A stretch of 64,000 nt of DNA from Rhodospirillales bacterium (lineage in GTDB: Bacteria > Pseudomonadota > Alphaproteobacteria > Rhodospirillales > Magnetospirillaceae), in assembly GCA_019455065.1 (NCBI GenBank), contig JACFNC010000006.1:62001-126000 (forward strand). The letters run 5' to 3'. Both the position numbers and the translations under genes were made by a program. Numbering within the stretch: the first letter of the stretch is position 1; each line of letters starts with the position of its first letter. The notes beneath the pieces were generated by a model. The model worked only from the letters and a program-made list of their open reading frames with translations. It searched no databases and was not told the DNA's origin. Shown one piece after another: positions 26,376 to 34,434 of this stretch.

Positions 26376-27986
26376 TCAGTTCCCGACCCGGCCGGCGAAC
26401 AGGAACCCGTAGGGCGGCAACTCGACGGTGCCCGCCCGCCGTGCCGGCACGGGCAGCCCGTAACCGTCCAGGAGCGCCCAGCCCTCGGCAAGCGGCAAGG
26501 CGGCGGGGAGGGGAGCGATGTTGAAGGCGCACAGAATGGCGGCATCGCCGCTTCCCCGCTCGAAGGCGAGGACATCTCCGTCCGAAGCGAGCAGACGCAG
26601 CTTGCCGTCCCGTAACGCGGGTTGCGACCGCCGCCACCGCAGCAGCGCCCGGGCGGCGTTAAGCACCGAGTGCGCGTCGGCTTCCTGGGCACCAACCGCC
26701 AGCGGCAGATGCTCGCGCGGCAAAGGGAGCCAAGGCGGCGCCGTCGAGAACCCGCCATTGGGCGCACCGGCCTCCCAGGGAATAGGCGTCCGGCAGCCGT
26801 CGCGCCCCTTGAATTGCGGAAAGAAGTTGATGCCGTAGGGATCGCGCAACGCTTCGTAGGGCAATTCGGCCTCGGGCAGGCCAAGCTCCTCGCCCTGGTA
26901 GAGGCATATTCCCCCGCGCAGCGACAGCAGCAGTGCCAGCATCATCTTTACGCAGGCGGCGCTGCCGTCGCCCCAACGGCTTGCGACGCGCTCGACGTCA
27001 TGGTTGCTGAACGCCCAGCACAGCCAGCCGCCATCGGCGAAACGGTCCTCGACCTCGGCGATCACGGTCCGCAGGTGGCCGGCATCGAAGGCGCCTCGCG
27101 TCAGGCGCAGGGTGTAGGCCATGTGCAGCCGGTCGCCGTCGCCACCGGTGTAGTCGCTTGCCCGGTGCAGCGCGTCGAACTCGCTGGAGACTTCGGCGAT
27201 GGTGGTGGTTCCCGGATAGCGGTCCATCAGGGCGCGGATCCGCCGCGTGACCGCGAGCGTATCGGGATGGGCCATGTCGTAAAGGTGAGTCTGCAGTCCG
27301 AACGGCTTCACCGGCATCTGCCCGTCGGCCGGCGGGCGCGGCGGATTGTCGCGCAGTTCGGGGTCGTGGAGCATGAAGTCGACGGCATCCAGGCGAAACC
27401 CGTCCACCCCCCGGTCCAGCCAGAACTCGCCCACGCCGGCAAGGGCATCGAGCACGTCGGGGTTCCGAAGGTTCAGCTTCGGCTGGCTGGCCAGGAAGTG
27501 ATGCAGAAAATACTGCCGGCGGCGCGGGTCCCACCGCCAGGCCGGCCCGCCGAAAACGCTCAGCCAGTTGTTGGGCGGGCTGCCGTCGGCCTTGGCGTCG
27601 GCCCACACGTACCAATCCCCCCGGCGCCCCGCGGGATCGGCGCAGCTTTCCAGAAACCAGGGATGCCGGTCCGAGGTATGGCACCAGACCTGGTCGATGA
27701 GCACCTTCAGCCCCAAGGCATGCGCCTCGGCGACCACGCGGTCGAAATCGGCCAGCGTGCCGAACGTCGGATCGACGGCGCAATAGTCGCTGACGTCGTA
27801 GCCGAAGTCCTTCATCGGCGAACGGTAGAAGGGGGCTATCCAGATCGCATCGACCCCGAGGGCGGCCACCCGCGGCAGGCGCCGAACGATGCCCGCCAGA
27901 TCGCCGATCCCGTCGCCGTCCCCGTCCTGGAAACTGCGGGGATAGATTTCATAGACGACGCTGCCGCGCCACCAGTCGTCCCACAC
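26376..27986 (-). CDS. GH13 alpha-glucosidase (oligo-1,6-/maltase type)
   Basis: A 536-residue cytoplasmic glycoside hydrolase of the alpha-amylase family, beginning DDWWRGSVVYEIYPRSFQD. Catalytic residues are visible: nucleophile D200 (GFRLDAVDF), acid/base E265 (TIAEVSSE) and D330 (FSNHDVERV), plus LIDQVWCHTSD. This pattern fits exo-acting alpha-glucosidases that release glucose from maltooligosaccharides, isomaltose, trehalose or sucrose. GTG 27986 is chosen because AGGAGG lies 7 nt upstream. It has no sugar transporter or regulator beside it, so the substrate is open. Confidence 0.9.
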   Translation of the reverse strand: MWDDWWRGSVVYEIYPRSFQDGDGDGIGDLAGIVRRLPRVAALGVDAIWIAPFYRSPMKDFGYDVSDYCAVDPTFGTLADFDRVVAEAHALGLKVLIDQVWCHTSDRHPWFLESCADPAGRRGDWYVWADAKADGSPPNNWLSVFGGPAWRWDPRRRQYFLHHFLASQPKLNLRNPDVLDALAGVGEFWLDRGVDGFRLDAVDFMLHDPELRDNPPRPPADGQMPVKPFGLQTHLYDMAHPDTLAVTRRIRALMDRYPGTTTIAEVSSEFDALHRASDYTGGDGDRLHMAYTLRLTRGAFDAGHLRTVIAEVEDRFADGGWLCWAFSNHDVERVASRWGDGSAACVKMMLALLLSLRGGICLYQGEELGLPEAELPYEALRDPYGINFFPQFKGRDGCRTPIPWEAGAPNGGFSTAPPWLPLPREHLPLAVGAQEADAHSVLNAARALLRWRRSQPALRDGKLRLLASDGDVLAFERGSGDAAILCAFNIAPLPAALPLAEGWALLDGYGLPVPARRAGTVELPPYGFLFAGRVGN

Positions 27987-28064
27987 GGGCCGCCCTCCTC
28001 CTCGTTGTCCCGACACCGACCCATAGCCGGCCGGGCGGGCCGCGCGCAAGGCTTGGCGGGTGGT

Positions 28065-28092
28065 TTGACTCGCTCGGCATGGCCGTTATAGT
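28065..28092 (+). promoter_or_regulatory. Candidate promoter of the DUF1178 gene
   Basis: TTGACT (28065-28070) and TATAGT (28087-28092), 16 bp apart, lie 38 bp before the ATG at 28130. Good match to a housekeeping sigma promoter. Confidence 0.55.
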
Positions 28093-28129
28093 GGCTTCCC
28101 TCAACTCCTATCGAGCTTGCGAACCGCCC

Positions 28130-28369
28130 ATGATCGTGTTCAGCCTGAAATGCACCAACGACCACGTCTTCGACGAATGGTTTTCGAACGGAGCCGACTA
28201 CGAGGCAAAGGCTGGCGGCGGCGATCTGCGCTGCCCGGAATGTGGTGACGCCAAGATAACGAAAGCGATCATGGCCCCGCGCATCGGCAAGGCCGCCGCC
28301 GAACCTGCGCCCCCCTGCGCCGCCTCGGGCTGCGGCGGGGGAGCCTGTGCGTTCGCCAATGACTTCTGA
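28130..28369 (+). CDS. DUF1178 zinc-ribbon protein, short form
   Basis: A 79-residue protein beginning MIVFSLKCTNDHVFDEWF, the DUF1178 signature, with a CxxC knuckle CPECGDAKITKAIMAPRIG near residues 38-56 and a second cysteine cluster CAASGCGGGAC near the end. DUF1178 proteins are usually about 140 residues; this one has lost most of the C-terminal part and replaced it with a Cys/Gly tail. Function is unknown; metal binding is likely. It is the first gene of a plus-strand run, followed at 63 bp by an unrecognised gene. Confidence 0.75.
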   Translation: MIVFSLKCTNDHVFDEWFSNGADYEAKAGGGDLRCPECGDAKITKAIMAPRIGKAAAEPAPPCAASGCGGGACAFANDF

Positions 28370-28432
28370 CCAGGCGGGCGCGAATGCCCGCATCGAGCCG
28401 AACGTCAACCGACAGTGCGGGCCAGCCGGCCG

Positions 28433-29545
28433 ATGACCTTTGTCGACCTTCCGCCCCCGGCCGAGATCGGCGCCGACATCAAGAAGGCGATCATCGGCGG
28501 CCTGCGCCGCGCCATCGACGTCTACCGGCGGGAGGGAATTCTTCAGGGCGAAGGGGACTACCAGAGCATCCTGCACGATCCTTCGGCCCTGCGGGCGTTC
28601 ATCGGCCTTTACCGGCAGAACCCCCGGCAGCTCGACGACATCGTCAAGACGGCCAAGGGCAAGCCTCCCGCCAGCGACGACGAACCGCTGACCTGCGGCG
28701 TTTCGCTGGCCCAGGTTCAACAACTCCTGATTCGGACCTGCGCGAAACGAGTCTACGAGAAGGAAACTCCCGAGGAGGAGCCGGAAGGCGACGCCGGGGG
28801 CAGGCGATTCCCCTTCTTCGCGCGGGAACCCGAGAAGAAGGCCGACGATCAGCAGGAGCGCAAGAACCGCCTGATCATCGAAAATTTGGCCTTCGACTGG
28901 CAATTGCCCCTGCTCGGGGTCTATCAGGAAGTCTTATCGCCGCAACAACTGGTGGCCTTGGGCGGCGACCTTGCCGCGATGCGCAGCCCCGAGGCGGTGC
29001 GCGCGGCCGCCGCCCTGGACCCGACGGTCCTCCGCAAGGCGCGCCAGAGTGCCGGCCGCGAGGTCCAACTGGCGCTGGCCGATCGACCGGAGTCGATCGC
29101 GGGCATCTCGTACATGAACCGAGAGATGTACGTCTTCTTCCGCAAGGTGCTTGGAGACCAGGCATTCCGCTTCTTCACCCGGGACCGTCAGTTCTTCAAT
29201 CAGGTGGCCAGCCTCGAAAAGGCGATGGTGCGGGTGTATGGCGACGTTCTGTGCTACATCGCCCCCGAAAACCTCGACGAGATGGAACGCCTGAGCGTCG
29301 ACAAGACGGACGTTCTTCTTACCGCTCTGCGCGAGACGCTGGGCGATGCGCTCGAGCCCGCTCTGGCGTCGCCCGCTTTTGCCCGAGACGTGCTGCGCAA
29401 GCTCGTCGAGGGACTGGTGCACATGCGCCAGGAAAAGGATGCAATGCACGCAAAAGTTCTGGTAATCTGCCAAGTGCTTGCACCGCAGGTTAGGGACTGG
29501 CTGAAGCGCCAACACGCCGCGAAAAAGGCGGGCGGCCGAGCGTAG
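28433..29545 (+). CDS. Unrecognised 370-residue protein
   Basis: I do not recognise this family. The protein is soluble-looking: no signal peptide, no membrane helix. An N-terminal part (residues 1-100, start MTFVDLPPPAEIGADIKKAI) is joined by a charged low-complexity linker rich in E, P and K (about 105-140) to a mainly helical C-terminal part with FDWQLPLLGVYQEVLSP, SYMNREMYVFFRKVLGDQAFRFFTRD and a basic tail RQHAAKKAGGRA. GTG 28415 is an alternative start; neither has a clear ribosome-binding site. Coding signal is strong (normal GC third-position bias). It precedes the second Liv operon by 105 bp on the same strand. Confidence 0.75.
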   Translation: MTFVDLPPPAEIGADIKKAIIGGLRRAIDVYRREGILQGEGDYQSILHDPSALRAFIGLYRQNPRQLDDIVKTAKGKPPASDDEPLTCGVSLAQVQQLLIRTCAKRVYEKETPEEEPEGDAGGRRFPFFAREPEKKADDQQERKNRLIIENLAFDWQLPLLGVYQEVLSPQQLVALGGDLAAMRSPEAVRAAAALDPTVLRKARQSAGREVQLALADRPESIAGISYMNREMYVFFRKVLGDQAFRFFTRDRQFFNQVASLEKAMVRVYGDVLCYIAPENLDEMERLSVDKTDVLLTALRETLGDALEPALASPAFARDVLRKLVEGLVHMRQEKDAMHAKVLVICQVLAPQVRDWLKRQHAAKKAGGRA

Positions 29546-29650
29546 CAGGGGTATCGGGGTACTCGCCCAAACGGTCAATGGTCGAACGGCCGGCGACACC
29601 AAAAATGAAAGAGGGAGTGGTGATCCGCCACGACCCGCGGGAGGGGGCCA

Positions 29651-30406
29651 GTGAGCGACGATTTCATCGTCGAAACGCGTGAGCTCACAAAGGAATTCAA
29701 AGGTTTCGTCGCGGTTCGCGACGTCAGCCTGCGGGTCAGGCGCGGCACCATCCACGCGATGATCGGGCCGAACGGCGCCGGCAAGACGACCTGCTTCAAC
29801 CTGATCACCAAGTTTCTCGCCCCATCGAAGGGGCGCATCCTGTTCAAGGGCCGCGACATCACCGCCGCCAGGCCAGCCGACATCGCGCGGATGGGAATGG
29901 TGCGGTCGTTCCAGATCTCGGCGGTGTTTCCCCATTTGACGGTGCTGGAGAACGTGCGCGTCGCACTTCAGCGGAAACTGAGCAATTCCTTTCACTTCTG
30001 GCGCAGCGACAGGACTCTGGCGCGCTTGAACGAGCAGGCTCTTGGACTCATCGAAGCGGTCGGACTTTCCGAGTTCCCGGCGGTTCCGGCGGCGGAGTTG
30101 CCCTACGGCCGCAAGCGGGCGCTGGAAATCGCCACCACGCTGGCGCTGGACCCCGAGATGCTCCTGCTGGATGAGCCGATGGCCGGCATGGGGCGCGAGG
30201 ATATCGAACGCATCTCGGCGCTGATCCGCAAGGTCGCGGCAAACCGCACCGTTCTGATGGTGGAGCACAATCTGAGCGTGGTTGCCGACCTGTCCGACAC
30301 GATCACCGTCCTGCAACGCGGCGAGGTGCTGGCCGAGGGGCCATACGAAACCGTCTCCCGCAATCCCGAGGTGATCGAGGCGTACATGGGAACCGGCCAT
30401 GCTTGA
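29651..30406 (+). CDS. livG: LivG-type ABC transporter ATP-binding protein (second system)
   Basis: A 251-residue ATPase that opens a complete Liv-type operon (livG-livF-livK-livH-livM). Walker A GPNGAGKTT is near residues 39-47, MVRSFQIS near 90, signature variant LPYGRKRALE near 150 and Walker B LLLDEPMAGMG near 172. GTG start with GAGGGGG just upstream. ATPases come before the binding protein here, unlike the first cluster's order of permeases then ATPases. Confidence 0.92.
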   Translation: MSDDFIVETRELTKEFKGFVAVRDVSLRVRRGTIHAMIGPNGAGKTTCFNLITKFLAPSKGRILFKGRDITAARPADIARMGMVRSFQISAVFPHLTVLENVRVALQRKLSNSFHFWRSDRTLARLNEQALGLIEAVGLSEFPAVPAAELPYGRKRALEIATTLALDPEMLLLDEPMAGMGREDIERISALIRKVAANRTVLMVEHNLSVVADLSDTITVLQRGEVLAEGPYETVSRNPEVIEAYMGTGHA

Positions 30407-31121
30407 CGGACCGAGGGTCGCGGATGCCCTGCTGACGGTCCGCGGCCTGAACGCCTGGTACGGCGAATCCCACATCCTTCACGGCATGGATTTCGATGTC
30501 CGCCGGGGCGAGGTGGCGACCCTTCTCGGGCGCAACGGCGCCGGCAAATCCACCACCTTGAAGTCGATCATGGGCATCGTGCCGCGCCGGACGGGCATCG
30601 TCGACTTCGACGGACGGTCGATCATCGGACTGCCCGCCAACCGCATCGCCCGCCAGGGCCTGGGCTACGTTCCCGAGGAACGTGGCATCTTCGCCAGCCT
30701 GAACGTGCGAGAGAACCTGCTGCTGCCGCCGGTGGTGCGGCCGGGCGGCATGACTCTCGACGAGGTCCATGCGCTGTTCCCGCCGCTTTTGGAACGCTCG
30801 TCGAGCCAGGGCACCAAGCTGTCGGGCGGTGAGCAGCAGATGCTGGCCATCGCCCGCATCCTGCGCACCGGCGCGAACCTGCTGTTGCTTGACGAGCCGA
30901 CCGAGGGCTTGGCCCCGGTGATCGTCCAGCAGATCGGCGCCATCATCAGGCAGCTCAAGGCCAAGGGCTTGACCGTGCTGTTGGTCGAACAGAACTTTCA
31001 CTTCGCGGCCACCGTGGCGGACCGCCACTACATCGTCGAGCACGGCCGCGTCATCGACGCCATCGACAACGACCAGATACCCGTCAATCGGCAAAAACTA
31101 CAAGCCTACCTCGGTGTCTAA
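30399..31121 (+). CDS. livF: LivF-type ABC transporter ATP-binding protein (second system)
   Basis: A 240-residue ATPase. GRNGAGKST is near residues 45-53, signature LSGGEQQML near 141, Walker B LLLLDEPTEGLAP near 163. The start overlaps livG by 8 bp, and the gene is followed at 19 bp by the substrate-binding protein. It shows the LivF-type opening LNAWYGESHILHGMDF, close to that of the first cluster's LivF. Confidence 0.92.
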   Translation: MLDGPRVADALLTVRGLNAWYGESHILHGMDFDVRRGEVATLLGRNGAGKSTTLKSIMGIVPRRTGIVDFDGRSIIGLPANRIARQGLGYVPEERGIFASLNVRENLLLPPVVRPGGMTLDEVHALFPPLLERSSSQGTKLSGGEQQMLAIARILRTGANLLLLDEPTEGLAPVIVQQIGAIIRQLKAKGLTVLLVEQNFHFAATVADRHYIVEHGRVIDAIDNDQIPVNRQKLQAYLGV

Positions 31122-31140
31122 CCAGAAAAGGGAGGAGACG

Positions 31141-32391
31141 ATGAGATTAGCGAGTGGTGTATTGGGCGCCGTGTTCCTGTTGTCGGCGGGACCGGCCGCC
31201 GCGCAGGGCATCTCGAATGACGTGGTCAAGCTTGGTGTTCTCAACGACCAGTCCGGGGTCTACGCCGACCTCGCCGGTCAAGGCTCGGTCGTCGCCGCCC
31301 AAATGGCGGTCGAGGACTTCGGCGGCACGGTGCTGGGCAAGACGATCCAGGTCGTTTCCGCGGATCACCAGAACAAGCCGGACGTCGGCTCGAGTGTCGC
31401 CAACCAGTGGATCGACACCGAGCAGGTCGACGCCATCGTCGACGTACCCACCTCGTCGGTGGCTTTGGCCATTCAGGAAATAACGCGACGGAAGAACGTC
31501 GCCCATCTGAATTCCACCGCCGCCACCACGGACCTCACCGGCAAGGCGTGCTCGCCCACCGCCGTCCACTACACCTACGACACCTACGCGCTGGCCAACG
31601 GCACCGGGCGGGCCTTGGTGCAACAGGGCGGCGACACCTGGTTCTTCATCACCGCCGACTACGCCTTCGGCCACAACCTCGAACAGAACACCGCCGAGGC
31701 CGTGAAGAAGGCCGGCGGCAAGGTCGTCGGCGCGGTGCGGGCCCCCTTCCCCAACAATGACTTTTCGTCCTTCCTGCTCCAGGCCCAGGCCTCGCAGGCC
31801 AAGGTCATCGGTCTGGCGAATGCCGGCGGCGACACGATCAACTCGATCAAACAGGCGCGGGAGTTCGGCATCACGCAAGCCGGCCAGCGACTGGCCGGGC
31901 TGCTCGTGTTCCTCAGCGACATCCACAGCCTCGGTCTCGAGACCACCCAGGGCCTGACGCTGACCACCGGTTTCTACTGGGACAAGGACGACGAGACCCG
32001 CGAATGGTCGAAGCGCTGGGCGGAGCGGATGAACGGCCGCATGCCGACGATGGTGCAGGCCGGCGTGTACTCCGTGGTCATGCACTATCTTAACGCCATC
32101 AAGGCCGCCGGAACCGACGACGCCAAGACCGTGGTGGCCAAGATGAAGGAAATGCCGATCAACGACTTCTTCGCCAAGAACGCCCGTATCCGCCAGGACG
32201 GCCGCATGGTCCACGACATGTACCTCGTGCAGGTCAAGGGCCCCCAGGAATCGAAAGGAGCATGGGACTATTACAACATCCTGCGCACGATCCCCGGCGA
32301 CGAGGCCTTCATGCCCATGGAAGCGGGCAATTGTCCGCTCGTCCAGGAGGCGGCGACGAAGAACGGTCAGCCCGCCGGCGGGGCGCGTTGA
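31141..32391 (+). CDS. livK: Periplasmic substrate-binding protein of the Liv family
   Basis: A 416-residue periplasmic binding protein with a signal peptide of about 22 residues (ending GPAAAQG) and a type I periplasmic-binding fold (NDVVKLGVLNDQSGVYADLAGQGSV at the mature start, WFFITADYAFGH, LANAGGDTINSIKQA). The start ATG follows GGGAGGAG. It belongs to the broad family of ABC binding proteins annotated as branched-chain amino acid types, many of which bind aromatic acids, amides or other carboxylates; the ligand cannot be assigned. A hairpin repeat separates it from livH and may stabilise its mRNA. Confidence 0.88.
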   Translation: MRLASGVLGAVFLLSAGPAAAQGISNDVVKLGVLNDQSGVYADLAGQGSVVAAQMAVEDFGGTVLGKTIQVVSADHQNKPDVGSSVANQWIDTEQVDAIVDVPTSSVALAIQEITRRKNVAHLNSTAATTDLTGKACSPTAVHYTYDTYALANGTGRALVQQGGDTWFFITADYAFGHNLEQNTAEAVKKAGGKVVGAVRAPFPNNDFSSFLLQAQASQAKVIGLANAGGDTINSIKQAREFGITQAGQRLAGLLVFLSDIHSLGLETTQGLTLTTGFYWDKDDETREWSKRWAERMNGRMPTMVQAGVYSVVMHYLNAIKAAGTDDAKTVVAKMKEMPINDFFAKNARIRQDGRMVHDMYLVQVKGPQESKGAWDYYNILRTIPGDEAFMPMEAGNCPLVQEAATKNGQPAGGAR

Positions 32392-32423
32392 AGCCGCGGC
32401 CATGACAGAGCAGCTTCTTCTTT

Positions 32424-32483
32424 CGTCATTGCCGGGTTCGGCTCGGCAATCCCTGGACCCCCGGGCCAAGCCCGGGGGTGACG
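32424..32483. repeat. Dispersed 60-bp hairpin repeat, family A copy 1
   Basis: Begins CGTCATTGCCGGG and ends CCCGGGGGTGACG, with inverted ends CGTCA/TGACG. The right half is a perfect 10-bp stem ACCCCCGGGC-CAA-GCCCGGGGGT and the left half a weaker TTGCCG/CGGCAA stem. It lies between livK and livH. A same-length second copy is at 41005-41064; the loop of the right hairpin differs (CAA versus CGC) while the stem is identical. Confidence 0.85.
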
Positions 32484-32514
32484 AACGCCTTGGCCCGCAA
32501 AGAAGAGGCCGCCC

Positions 32515-33402
32515 GTGTTCGAACTGATCGGCATTCCGCCGCAGGCGCTGTTCGGTCAGCTTCTGCTGGGCCTCATCAACGGCGCCTTCTACGCCGTTCT
32601 GAGCCTGGGGCTGGCCCTCATCTTCGGCCTGCTCAACATCATCAACTTCACCCACGGCGCCCAGTACATGATGGGCGCGTTCGTCGCCTGGCTGATGCTG
32701 CGCTACGCCGGCATCGGGTACTGGCCGTCCCTGATCGTGGCGCCCGTGGTAGTGGCGGTGGTCGGCATCGTCATCGAGCGCCTGCTGCTGCGCCGCCTCT
32801 ACCATCTCGACCACCTCTATGGCCTGCTGCTGACCTTCGGACTGGCCCTGATCATCGAGGGCACGTTCCGTCAGATCTACGGCATCTCCGGCCAGCCCTA
32901 TGCGATCCCCAAGGAGCTGTCGGGGGGCTACGATTTGGGATTCATGTTCCTTCCGACGTACCGGGCCTGGGTGGTGCTGGCCTCGCTGGCCGCATGCCTG
33001 GGAACCTGGCTCTTGATCGAGAAAACCAGGTTGGGCGCCTATCTGCGGGCCGGCACCGAGAACGCGACGCTGGTCCGCGCGTTCGGCGTCAACGTGCCGG
33101 TGATGGTGACCCTGACCTACGGCTTCGGGGTGGCGCTGGCGGCTTTCGCCGGCGTGCTGGCGGCGCCGATCTATTCGGTCAACCCGCTGATGGGCTCGAA
33201 TCTCATCATTGTCGTCTTCGCGGTGGTGGTGATTGGCGGCATGGGCTCGATTCTCGGCTCGGTGATCACCGGCTACGCCCTCGGGCTGATCGAGGGGCTG
33301 ACCAAGGTGTTCTACCCCGAGGCATCGAGCACGGTGATCTTCATCATCATGGCCATCGTCCTGCTGATTAAACCGGCTGGCCTGTTCGGACGGGCGACCT
33401 AG
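32515..33402 (+). CDS. livH: LivH-type ABC permease (second system)
   Basis: A 295-residue inner-membrane permease with about eight membrane segments. The opening FGQLLLGLINGAFYAVLSLGLALIFG and LLNIINFTHGAQYMMGAF near residues 38-55 are diagnostic for LivH; the coupling loop YLRAGTENATLVRAFGV is near 180-196, and it ends LLIKPAGLFGR. GTG start with AGAGG 6 nt upstream. One base separates its stop from the start of livM. Confidence 0.93.
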   Translation: MFELIGIPPQALFGQLLLGLINGAFYAVLSLGLALIFGLLNIINFTHGAQYMMGAFVAWLMLRYAGIGYWPSLIVAPVVVAVVGIVIERLLLRRLYHLDHLYGLLLTFGLALIIEGTFRQIYGISGQPYAIPKELSGGYDLGFMFLPTYRAWVVLASLAACLGTWLLIEKTRLGAYLRAGTENATLVRAFGVNVPVMVTLTYGFGVALAAFAGVLAAPIYSVNPLMGSNLIIVVFAVVVIGGMGSILGSVITGYALGLIEGLTKVFYPEASSTVIFIIMAIVLLIKPAGLFGRAT

Positions 33403-33403
33403 C

Positions 33404-34432
33404 ATGCGCCTGTACTGGATCGCCCTCGCCGTCGCCGCCGTCGCCGCCGTGTTCGCCCCGACGGTGCTGTACCCCGTGTTCCTGATGAAGGCCCTGTGCT
33501 TCGCCCTGTTCGCCTGCGCCTTCAACCTGCTGCTCGGCTATGTCGGGCTGCTGTCGTTCGGGCATGCGGCCTTCTTCGGCTTCGCCGCCTACGCCACCGG
33601 CCACGCCGCGAAGGTGTGGGGCTGGAACCCCGAGTTCGCCGTTCTGGCGGGAACCGCCGTGGCGACCGGGCTGGGGCTGGCGTTCGGCGCCCTGGCCATC
33701 CGCCGCCAGGGCATCTATTTCGCCATGATCACCCTGGCGCTGGCGCAGATGGTCTATTTCTTCTCGCTGCAGGCGCCGTTCACCCACGGCGAGGACGGCA
33801 TTCAGGCGATTCCGCGCGGCGAGCTGTTTGGCCTTTTCGACCTGCGCAACACCGAGACGATGTACTTCTTCGTGCTGGCGGTGTTCGCGGGCGGGCTGTG
33901 GCTGATCTGGCGCACCGTGCACTCGCCGTTCGGCCAGGTGCTGAAGGCCATCCGCGAGAACGAGCAGCGCGCCGTGTCGCTCGGCTACAAGGTGGATCAC
34001 TACAAGCTGACCGCCTTCGTGATGTCGGCGGCGCTGTCCGGACTGGCCGGTTCGGTCAAGGCGCTGGTGTTCCAATTGGCCTCGCTGACCGACGTGCACT
34101 GGCACACCTCGGGCGAGGTCGTGCTGATGACCCTGCTGGGCGGCATGGGGACGGTCCTCGGCCCGGTGGTGGGCGCCTTCCTGGTGGTCACCGTACAGAA
34201 CTACTTCGCGACCTTCGGGGCGTGGGTGACGATCATCCAGGGAGTGATCTTCGTCGTCGTGGTCCTGCTGTTCCGCCGCGGCATCGTCGGCGAGCTCAAC
34301 GCCCTGTGGCTGCGCCTGCGCAGGCGCAGCGTTCCGGCGGCGACGACGCCGCCGGCCGCGGCGAGGCCGGGCGTCGAACCGGCCGCCCACGAGCCGCCCC
34401 CGCGCAAGCGCCGCGTCGGAGAGGGATCGTAA
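33404..34432 (+). CDS. livM: LivM-type ABC permease (second system)
   Basis: A 342-residue permease with LLGYVGLLSFGHAAFFGFAAY near residues 44-64 and coupling loop KAIRENEQRAVSLGYKV near 183-199. About 30 C-terminal residues form a basic, proline- and alanine-rich cytoplasmic tail (from RLRRRSVPAAT) that is longer than in most LivM proteins. Last gene of the operon; its TAA stops 2 bp from the end of the convergent dehydrogenase gene. Confidence 0.92.
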   Translation: MRLYWIALAVAAVAAVFAPTVLYPVFLMKALCFALFACAFNLLLGYVGLLSFGHAAFFGFAAYATGHAAKVWGWNPEFAVLAGTAVATGLGLAFGALAIRRQGIYFAMITLALAQMVYFFSLQAPFTHGEDGIQAIPRGELFGLFDLRNTETMYFFVLAVFAGGLWLIWRTVHSPFGQVLKAIRENEQRAVSLGYKVDHYKLTAFVMSAALSGLAGSVKALVFQLASLTDVHWHTSGEVVLMTLLGGMGTVLGPVVGAFLVVTVQNYFATFGAWVTIIQGVIFVVVVLLFRRGIVGELNALWLRLRRRSVPAATTPPAAARPGVEPAAHEPPPRKRRVGEGS

Positions 34433-34434
34433 CG

